Shown here piece after piece: positions 23,383-29,413 of a stretch of DNA of 29,413 nucleotides (its first letter is position 1; every line of letters begins with the position of its first letter). The stretch comes from CAZIVO01 sp964542765 (lineage in GTDB: Bacteria; Planctomycetota; UBA1135; UBA2386). Below the pieces are notes generated by a model. The model ran no database searches and was not told where the DNA came from. It saw only the letters and a list, made by a program, of their open reading frames with translations. The translations under genes and the position numbers were made by a program. Location of the stretch: contig CAZIVO010000035.1 of NCBI GenBank assembly GCA_964542765.1, forward strand, positions 1 to 29,413. Reading direction: 5' to 3'.

Positions 23383-25209
23383 TCAGTCCAGAGCAAAGGA
23401 GGAGAGATACTTTTCTCGGTCGGTGGCCGGGAGATCAGCTTGCGCGGTTCGGACGATGACGAAGTTTTCGAGCACCAGGACATCCATCTCGGTGCCGAAG
23501 AAGCAGCGCAGGGCATTTTCGGGTGCACAGACGATGGGTTCGCCCCGGATGTTGAAGCTGGTGTTGATCAGAACGGGGCAGCCGGTCTTTTCTTTGAAGC
23601 TTCGAAGAAGTCGGGTCAGCCGCGGATTGCGCTGTTCATCGACGGTCTGCAAGCGAGCGGAGAAGTCGACATGTGTGATGGCCGGGACCACTGACCGAAT
23701 CTGGTGCAACTTGTCGAGGCCTGTCTTGGATGCGTCGAGAGGCAGGCGCTTGTTTTCTCGCACCGGCGCGACAACCAGCATGTAGGGGCTGTTGTGCTGT
23801 GGGTCGATACCGAAGTAATCGCTCGCGTCCTCCTCGAGTACAATGGGCGCGAACGGCCGGAAGGATTCACGAAACTTGATCTTCAGATTCATGACGCTCT
23901 GCATCTTCGAGGACCGAGCGTCGCCGAGGATGCTGCGCGATCCGAGCGCGCGCGGCCCGAACTCCATGGCGCCCTGGAACCATCCGATGACATTTTCTTC
24001 TTCGATGAGGGTGGCCACGCGGTCGACGAGATCCTTCTCATCCTCATGCTCTTCGTAAACAACGTCTTCGCTGACCAGTAGATCCCGGATCTGGTCATTG
24101 CTGAACGACGGCCCGAGCAAGCTGCCGGACTGCGCGTCCGTGGCGCTCGTTTGCCGTGGCATGTCGAGGAGTTGATGCCAGATGAACTGGGCCACACCGA
24201 GAGCCCCGCCAGCATCACCGGCCGCCGGTTGGATCCAGAGCTGGTCGAAGGGACCCTCGCGGAGGATGCGGCCATTGCCAACGCAATTGAGGGCGACGCC
24301 GCCGGCGAGACAGAGCTTGTCCTTGCCGGTGATCTCCTTCGCGTGTGCCGCCGTGCGCAGCACGACATCCTCGGTAACCTTTTGGATCGAGGCTGCCATA
24401 TCCATGTGGAACTGGCCGAGTTCCGTTTCCGCTGTTCGGGGTGGCTGACCGAAGAGGCGGTGGAACTTTGCCGAGGTCATGCGAAGGCCGACGGGGTAAT
24501 CGAAGTAATCGAGGTCGAGCCGGTAACTTCCGTCATCCTTGATATCGATGAGATGCTCGCGGATGCGATCTTCGAAGACGGGCTCGCCGTAGGGCGCGAG
24601 ACCCATGAGCTTGTATTCGCCCGAGTTGACCCGGAAACCACAGTAGTAGGTGAACGCCGTGTAGAGCAGTCCAAGGGAGTGTGGGAAGCGGATCTCCTTG
24701 AGCATCCGCAACCGATTGCCTTCGCCGACAGCGATGGAGGTCGTCGCCCATTCACCGACGCCGTCCATCGTCACGATGGCAGCTTCTTCGAAAGGCGACG
24801 GGAAGAAAGCGCTGGCCGCGTGACTTTCGTGGTGTTCGGTGAAGACGTAGGGATGCTTCGGGCGGCCCCCCAGGTTCTTGGTCAAGATGCGGGGAATATG
24901 GAGTTTGTCGCGCAACCAGATGGGGATGGCCTTGAGAAATGATCTCAGCCCGGCGGGCGCATAGCTCAGGTATGTTTCGATGAGGCGATCAAACTTGAGC
25001 AAGGGCTTGTCGTAGAAACCGATGTGGTCGACTTCTTCGATGCTGATGCCGGCAGTTTCGAGGCAGTAGGCGATGGCGTTGGATGGGAATCCGGAATCAT
25101 GCTTTTTGCGGGTGAAGCGCTCTTCTTGCGCGGCCGCGATCAGGTGGCCATCTCGCAGCAGGGCTGCCGCCGAGTCGTGGTAAAAAGCGGAGATTCCGAG
25201 GATGTACAT
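23383..25209 (-). CDS. O-carbamoyltransferase (NodU/CmcH/TobZ family, SxtI-like)
   Basis: The 608-residue soluble enzyme has two domains. The N-terminal Kae1-like domain contains ISAFYHDSAAALLRDG at the start, AAAQEERFTRKKHDSGFP, the metal/catalytic HHESH at 126-130, TMDGVGEW and CLAGGVALNCVGNGRI near 300-315. The C-terminal YrdC-like carbamoyltransferase part contains GAMEFGPRALGSRSILGD, FRPFAPIVLEED and INTSFNIRGEPIV. It uses carbamoyl phosphate and ATP, via carbamoyl-AMP, to carbamoylate a hydroxyl group on a sugar, antibiotic or toxin. The acceptor is not evident here. It heads an operon with SxtJ- and DUF5989-like genes and is divergent from an SGNH hydrolase; a TATAAT lies 47 nt upstream. 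There is no Shine-Dalgarno before ATG 25209. Confidence 0.93.
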   Translation of the reverse strand: MYILGISAFYHDSAAALLRDGHLIAAAQEERFTRKKHDSGFPSNAIAYCLETAGISIEEVDHIGFYDKPLLKFDRLIETYLSYAPAGLRSFLKAIPIWLRDKLHIPRILTKNLGGRPKHPYVFTEHHESHAASAFFPSPFEEAAIVTMDGVGEWATTSIAVGEGNRLRMLKEIRFPHSLGLLYTAFTYYCGFRVNSGEYKLMGLAPYGEPVFEDRIREHLIDIKDDGSYRLDLDYFDYPVGLRMTSAKFHRLFGQPPRTAETELGQFHMDMAASIQKVTEDVVLRTAAHAKEITGKDKLCLAGGVALNCVGNGRILREGPFDQLWIQPAAGDAGGALGVAQFIWHQLLDMPRQTSATDAQSGSLLGPSFSNDQIRDLLVSEDVVYEEHEDEKDLVDRVATLIEEENVIGWFQGAMEFGPRALGSRSILGDARSSKMQSVMNLKIKFRESFRPFAPIVLEEDASDYFGIDPQHNSPYMLVVAPVRENKRLPLDASKTGLDKLHQIRSVVPAITHVDFSARLQTVDEQRNPRLTRLLRSFKEKTGCPVLINTSFNIRGEPIVCAPENALRCFFGTEMDVLVLENFVIVRTAQADLPATDREKYLSSFALD

Positions 25210-25256
25210 CTGAGCGGTTCAGGAGCGTTGCGGGTTTGGGTCCGACCGTGGTGGAA

Positions 25257-25262
25257 ATTATA
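25257..25262 (-). promoter_or_regulatory. Candidate -10 box of the carbamoyltransferase operon
   Basis: The minus strand reads TATAAT, a perfect -10 hexamer, in the 54-bp gap between the divergent carbamoyltransferase and SGNH genes. A matching -35 is not seen at 16-18 bp, so the assignment rests on position and the -10 match only. Confidence 0.35.
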
Positions 25263-25263
25263 G

Positions 25264-26556
25264 ATGCGACGCCTCGATGCCGGGATCCGCTATAAATCCT
25301 ATTCTGTGAAGCGGTTCTTACAGCGCCTGATTTTATTCTCGATCAGCGGCGTGGTAGCGGCCTTGCTCGCGGAGGGGGGGGCCAGACTCTTCTTGCCGAC
25401 GGAGCGCGTCAGCTACCTGTCCTGGTACGAGAATAGCGACCGGGAGCGTGTTCGCTTCGATGAGGAAGTGGCTCGGGGGATTGCTCGCCACGACCTGTTC
25501 CCGCACGGACGCCCGTCCTGGACACGGGCGGCGGCGTACCACCTGTGCTACCGCGATAATCCACGGAGTCAGCTGGATTTGCGTGGCTGCGTTCCGGTGC
25601 GCTTCAATCGGCTGGGCTTGAGGGATCGCGAGGAGCTCACTTACGAGAAGCCGCCCGATCATCGTCGAGTGCTCTGTATCGGCGATTCCTTCACCATGTG
25701 TTGGGGGGTGCGTGCCGAGGATGGTTGGGTGCGGCAGATCGAGAGCCGCATCCTTCTCCCACAAGATCTCGAGGCAAAGGTGCGCACGATCAATGCCGGT
25801 GGTCCGTGGTCGCTCTTTGTCGATGAGTATCGCTGGGGTCTCGAGAATCTTTTTCACCAATTTCAGCCGGACGCGGTGCTGGTCACGATCTGTCTCAACG
25901 ACCTGGCTCCCATGCCCGACACTCTCGGCTGGTTCCGGCGGCCAGCGCAGCCACCGGGCTGGCTGGCCTGGTCTCGCCTGATCGGCGCGATCTACTCAAC
26001 GACGGGTCAGGGCCCCCGGCTCGCACGTGATCCGAAGGTGGATTGGGGCCGACGCTTGCTCGAACTCCCGGACTCGCGTGATGAGATCGAGGCGCTGAGC
26101 GAGGCAGATCTCGAGGCCTGGATCGAAGCCTTCGATCTGGTTACGACGCGATACGAGAGCCGAAAACGCGAGCTTCTGTGGGCGCAGATTGACCAGGGCC
26201 TGTTCGCACAGCAAGGCATGTTGCGCGAACAAACCTGGCGGCGAGGTGGTCCCCAAGAGGCGCTTCGGGGGATGCATGAATGGTGCGAGCAACGCGGCAT
26301 CCGCTTCGGAATCGTTGTCTGGCCCTTGTTTCAGGAGACCGAGACCCTGGCGCGTTATCCCTTCACAGCCATGCATCGCGTTGTCACGGATTTCGCCGAC
26401 GAGCAAGGCATACCGGTGCTCGATCTCCTGCCAGAATTCCTGGGGCAGGCGGCGCAGTCGCTGTGGGCCGACCCATCGGATCAGCACGCAAACGAAATCG
26501 CGCACCGCATCGCCACTCCTCCGATCGCGCGCTTCACGGGCGACCTGCTTCGGTGA
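25264..26556 (+). CDS. Membrane-anchored SGNH/GDSL hydrolase (SxtL-like)
   Basis: The 430-residue protein has an N-terminal membrane helix (about residues 19-37) that would place the enzyme outside the cytoplasmic membrane. The SGNH blocks are present: nucleophile S142 in IGDSFTMCWGV, Gly in NAGGPWS near 179, N212 in ICLNDL, and the D406-x-H408 pair in SDQHANEIAH. Such enzymes esterify or de-esterify glycans, lipids or other acyl/carbamoyl groups. It is divergent from the carbamoyltransferase operon by 54 bp. ATG 25264 is the listed start; a GTG at 25306, preceded by TATAAA, would give a cleaner signal anchor (MKRFLQRLILFSISG). The substrate is unknown. Confidence 0.82.
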   Translation: MRRLDAGIRYKSYSVKRFLQRLILFSISGVVAALLAEGGARLFLPTERVSYLSWYENSDRERVRFDEEVARGIARHDLFPHGRPSWTRAAAYHLCYRDNPRSQLDLRGCVPVRFNRLGLRDREELTYEKPPDHRRVLCIGDSFTMCWGVRAEDGWVRQIESRILLPQDLEAKVRTINAGGPWSLFVDEYRWGLENLFHQFQPDAVLVTICLNDLAPMPDTLGWFRRPAQPPGWLAWSRLIGAIYSTTGQGPRLARDPKVDWGRRLLELPDSRDEIEALSEADLEAWIEAFDLVTTRYESRKRELLWAQIDQGLFAQQGMLREQTWRRGGPQEALRGMHEWCEQRGIRFGIVVWPLFQETETLARYPFTAMHRVVTDFADEQGIPVLDLLPEFLGQAAQSLWADPSDQHANEIAHRIATPPIARFTGDLLR

Positions 26557-26557
26557 T

Positions 26558-26575
26558 GGGGCCCTTCGGGGCTCT
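26558..26575 (+). terminator. UUCG-tetraloop hairpin after the SGNH gene
   Basis: GGGGCCC-TTCG-GGGCTCT forms a 7-bp stem (with two G-U pairs) closed by the very stable C(UUCG)G loop, starting one base after the stop codon. There is no U tract, so it may be a transcript-end stabiliser or a Rho-assisted terminator. Confidence 0.4.
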
Positions 26576-27050
26576 CCCGGCTTACCCCGCGCATGTCGGT
26601 TCGCTGATGACACCGATGACGCCGGAGGCGATGATCGCAAGATCATTATATAAAAGGCTTTACGTCATATTTCGCCGGAGTCTGGCGAGATGCCAGGGGG
26701 CGTGCTGATCGGTCTGCTTTGCCAGACATCCGCTCGTCGTCCGACCGCGGCATCCGAAGCCGCCCCGTGTGGCGCGTGGGAGGCCTTCGAAAATGCGAAC
26801 TCCAATTACTTTCCGTTACTGTGAAATTGAACATATCGAATCGTTCTTTATTCTCCCTGACTTAGGTCGGATGCCATCCGCGGTCCTCACGCGGAGATAT
26901 TTCGACACAAGCCTCTATAAAAAATTGGCTTACAGAGAAATTCTCTCTAACTTTTTCGGTTTCAGACCCATCTCCCCCACATCGTTTCTTGACCTGCGCT
27001 CGCCTCGTTCGAAGCCTGAGCTCCTACCTGATCCATAGACGAGGTATGCG
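26576..27050. other. Gene-poor spacer upstream of the Alternative Complex III genes
   Basis: No convincing gene is present. The spacer has AT-rich patches in an otherwise GC-rich window. It contains TATAAA-like hexamers near 26648 and at 26916-26921, and a near-repeat TTACTGTGAAATT / TTACAGAGAAATT (26816-26828 and 26930-26942, 11 of 13 identical). It also has small inverted repeats around 26681-26726 (CTGGC/GCCAG, GTCTG/CAGAC) and AGAGAA-A-TTCTCT at 26934-26946. It probably carries the promoter and leader of the act operon; I could not place a good -35/-10 pair. GAGGT at 27041-27045 is the actA ribosome-binding site. Confidence 0.45.
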
Positions 27051-27809
27051 TTGACCGTCCTCTACCCAGAATGGACCAACAGGGTCGTCCCGATGATCGC
27101 CGCCGGCGCTCTGGTCGGGTTGATCGGCTGCGTCACCATCGTCGATCGCTACTTCTCGCCGTGGAATACCGATGTCGGTTATGCGCCCGACCAACCGGTG
27201 CCCTACAGCCACAAGTTGCACGCGGGAACGCTCGGCATCGATTGTCGCTACTGCCACCAGAAGGTTGAAAGCGGTCCTCACGCGACCATCCCCAGCAGCG
27301 AAACCTGCATCAGTTGTCACGACCGCGCGCGCATCAAGGGTAATTCCAAGCGGCTGGCTCCGGTTCGGGACAACTTTTACGACGGTAAACCCCTGGAGTG
27401 GGTGCGGGTGCACATGCTGCCGGAATACGCCTACTTCGACCATTCCGTGCATCTGAATGCCGGTGTCGGTTGCGCGAGTTGCCATGGGAGGATCGACCGC
27501 ATGGAGGTGGTGCGTCAGGCCAAACCCCTGAGCATGGGTTGGTGTATTTCTTGTCACCGAGCGCCGGAGCGCCATCTCCGACCGCGAGACAAGGTCACGG
27601 ACATGACCTACCTGCACGCGGATGCTTACGAGGATCCGGAATTTTCTGCTGATGTGGAAGCCTTGCGGAATGCGGGCAAGGATGTTGCTTCGATGCAAAG
27701 GGAAGCTCTCGCCACTGGCATGGAGTTGAAACAGCAGCGAGGCCTCAACACGACCGATCGCCAGCAACCCCAGTATCCGCCGACCCATTGCTCGGCTTGC
27801 CACCGATGA
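27051..27809 (+). CDS. actA: Alternative Complex III pentaheme cytochrome c subunit ActA
   Basis: The 252-residue protein has an N-terminal membrane anchor (VVPMIAAGALVGLIGCVTIV, residues 12-31), followed by five CxxCH heme sites: C65-H69, C86-H90, C141-H145, C165-H169 and C247-H251. FSPWNTDVGYAPDQPVPYSH after the anchor and an ATIPSSETCISCH stretch are typical of ActA. In Alternative Complex III this subunit accepts electrons from the ActB iron-sulfur part and passes them to a periplasmic cytochrome c while quinol is oxidised. The start is TTG 27051 with GAGGT 5 nt upstream; an ATG at 27046 runs into a stop after two codons. The 3' end overlaps actB by 4 nt. Confidence 0.93.
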   Translation: MTVLYPEWTNRVVPMIAAGALVGLIGCVTIVDRYFSPWNTDVGYAPDQPVPYSHKLHAGTLGIDCRYCHQKVESGPHATIPSSETCISCHDRARIKGNSKRLAPVRDNFYDGKPLEWVRVHMLPEYAYFDHSVHLNAGVGCASCHGRIDRMEVVRQAKPLSMGWCISCHRAPERHLRPRDKVTDMTYLHADAYEDPEFSADVEALRNAGKDVASMQREALATGMELKQQRGLNTTDRQQPQYPPTHCSACHR

Positions 27810-29413
27810 GCGAGTCCATGGATTTAATGAAGAACAAGAGCGCCGCAGGCACGAACGACGGGCGCGTGTACTGGCGTAGTTTCGAGCAACTCGCCGATAC
27901 CGATGATTATCGCGAGCTGCTCCATCGCGAATTCCCCGACCAAGCGGACGGTGTTCCCCTGCCCGCCGACGCCCTCTCAAGACGGCGCTTTTTGGGCCTG
28001 GTCGCGGCCGCGGTGGCGATGGCCAGCACGACATCTTGCCGCAAACCCTTTCAGAAGATCTTGCCGTTCAGTAAGCGCCCGCAAGGGATGACTCCGGGTG
28101 TTCCGGACTGGTACGCGAGCGCCTTTGTCCTGGGCGGCATCGGCACTGGCATTCTCGTCCGCAGTAATGATGGTCGGCCGACGAAGGTCGAAGGCAATAA
28201 CCTTCACTCCTCGAGTCTCGGCGGGACAGACCAGTACATGCAGGCCGAGATTCTGAACATCTTTGACCAGGGGCGTTCGCAAAGTCCCAGACATCAGGGC
28301 AAGTCTTCTTCCTGGGTGGAGTTCGAGGCTTTCTGGGCAGGCAAGCAAGAGATCTTGGCACGTGAGCGTGGCGTCGGCCTGGCCTTCTTGATGCCGGCCA
28401 CCACCTCGCCGAGCCTGATCAAGATGGTAGCGACTGCGGCCGAGACCTTCCCGGAGGCGACGTTCCACACCTACGATCCGATCAATCGCGACAACGAAGT
28501 TGCGGGTAGCACGATCGCTCACGGAACTCCGCACGTGGCTCAGACTCATTACGATCGCGCGGAAGTTATTGTCAGTCTCGACGCAGACTTCACCTGCCAA
28601 GGTCCGAATACGGTTCGCCACGCGCGGGATTTTGCGNNNNNNNNNNCCTGGGCATATTTCCTCCACCCCACCCCGGACAGACAACGGGGACGGCGGCAGA
28701 CCATCGCTTCCGTGTCGCAGCGGGCCAGATCGCGGAAGTGGCCATGGCCTTGGCTGCGGAGTTGAATGTCGGTGGCGGTGTCGCGGCCGCTTGCTCAACT
28801 CACAAGGGCAAGTTCAACAGGGGTGGTAAGGATTGGGCGGCGATCATTGCCAAGGATCTGCAAGACCATCCCGGCCGCAGCCTCGTGGTCGCTGGCGAAG
28901 GACAACCTCCGCTGGTCCACGCTCTCGCCCACGCGATCAACGATGCGCTGGGCAATGTTGGCGAGGGCAAGCCCCTGACCTATGTGGCGACAACCGGAGC
29001 GGTTGCCGGCGGTCAACTCGACTCGATCAGAGATCTGGCCGCGAGGATGGAGGCCGGCAGCGTCAACACGCTCGTCAGTCTCGGCTCCCGATCTCGACTT
29101 TGCCGCCGGTCTCGCAAAGGTCGGGACGAAGATCCATCTTGGCTTGTGGGTCGACGAGACTGCACAGGCTTGCGACTGGCATTTGAATCAGGCTCATGAT
29201 CTGGAGTCGTGGGGAGATATCCGCGCCCACGATGGCACTGTGACCATCGTGCAACCCTTGATCGCGCCGCTGTTCGAGGGCAGGTCGACCCTCGAAGCTC
29301 TCAGCCTCATCTGCGGGCAAGAGAACAAGGGGGGGCATGGTCTGGTCAAAAAGCTGTGGGAGGAGAAACTGGGCGCCCAGGGCTTCGCGACGGCATGGGA
29401 GACGGCGCTTCGC
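27806..29413 (+). CDS. actB: Alternative Complex III subunit ActB, partial and broken by a gap and frameshifts
   Basis: The ATG at 27806 overlaps the actA stop (ATGA). The N-terminus has YWRSFEQLAD, then a Tat-type signal (SRRRFLGLVAAAVAMASTTSC, about residues 60-80), as in ActB, and a molybdopterin-oxidoreductase-like domain (GTGILVRSNDGRPTKVEGNN). ActB carries the cofactor-less molybdopterin-like domain and, further on, a ferredoxin-like Fe-S domain, which lies beyond the window. The frame is interrupted by Ns at 28637-28646. Just after them the match resumes in another frame near 28675 (TTGTAADHRFRVAAGQIAE). It shifts again near 29085, where about 20 nt seem missing before PDLDFAAGLAKVGTK. 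From there the frame is open to the window end. The shifts next to a scaffold gap look like assembly or base errors, though a pseudogene is not excluded. Confidence 0.85.
28637..28646. other. Assembly gap (10 N)
   Basis: Ten undetermined bases lie inside actB. A run of exactly 10 Ns is usually a scaffolding placeholder, so the true distance is unknown. Confidence 0.95.

Noticed and set aside
26769..27038. 89-codon frame on the plus strand before actA
   Set aside because: No recognisable domain, no ribosome-binding site, composition like the non-coding spacer, and the end abuts the actA ribosome-binding site.
27046..27054. ATG at 27046 as actA start
   Set aside because: It reads ATG CGT TGA and stops at once; the TTG at 27051 is the only start in the actA frame near the GAGGT.
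1..29413. CRISPR arrays, tRNA or rRNA genes, insertion sequences
   Set aside because: No regularly spaced repeats, tRNA cloverleaf, rRNA-like segment, transposase or terminal inverted repeats were seen on either strand.

Overview
The window looks like a chromosomal contig of a Gram-negative, moderately GC-rich, aerobically respiring bacterium, probably from a metagenome: a run of 10 Ns and at least two frameshifts lie in the last gene. An LptD-type barrel and lipobox lipoproteins argue for an outer membrane. A full bacillithiol pathway (bshA, bshB1, bshC) together with Alternative Complex III genes (actA, actB) points away from ordinary Proteobacteria, towards lineages such as Acidobacteriota, Gemmatimonadota, Planctomycetota or a related candidate phylum. 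I cannot name the phylum from this sequence.

Layout. (1) 1-3434: the 3' part of an lptD-like gene converges on an EttA-type ABC-F gene. Divergent from ettA are a 37-residue TatA-like mini-gene and a full tatA. (2) 3435-10056, minus strand: dnaA, dnaN, dciA and gyrB, then a solo MshEN-domain gene; this is a typical replication-origin neighbourhood, without recF. (3) 10294-16592, minus strand, leading into dnaA: pyrF, bshC, bshB1, parA, bshA and a NifS-like cysteine desulfurase. Three junctions are 4-nt overlaps, and a perfect 13-bp hairpin sits between bshB1 and parA. (4) 16704-19523, plus strand: a three-gene proton-translocating transhydrogenase operon. (5) 19555-22455, minus strand: a primary-like sigma factor, hemW and two tandem paralogous BamE-like lipoproteins. 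(6) 22662-26556: an O-carbamoyltransferase, an SxtJ-like membrane protein and a DUF5989 mini-protein on the minus strand, with a divergent SGNH/GDSL hydrolase. (7) 26557-27050: a long gene-poor spacer with AT-rich patches. (8) 27051-29413, plus strand: actA (pentaheme cytochrome) and a broken, partial actB.

How the genes fit together. Region 3 makes the thiol bacillithiol from UDP-GlcNAc, malate and cysteine, and is laid out as one transcription-compatible run with pyrF, parA, a cysteine desulfurase and dnaA. Region 4 uses the proton gradient to make NADPH, which would keep such a thiol reduced; that link is inference. Region 8 feeds electrons from quinol towards cytochrome c, and ActB carries a Tat-type signal that the TatA system in region 1 could serve. 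Region 6 is the most intriguing part. Its four genes match the kinds of protein encoded by sxtI, sxtJ, sxtK and sxtL of the cyanobacterial saxitoxin cluster, but no toxin-backbone genes are present, which suggests a general carbamoylation module of unknown substrate.
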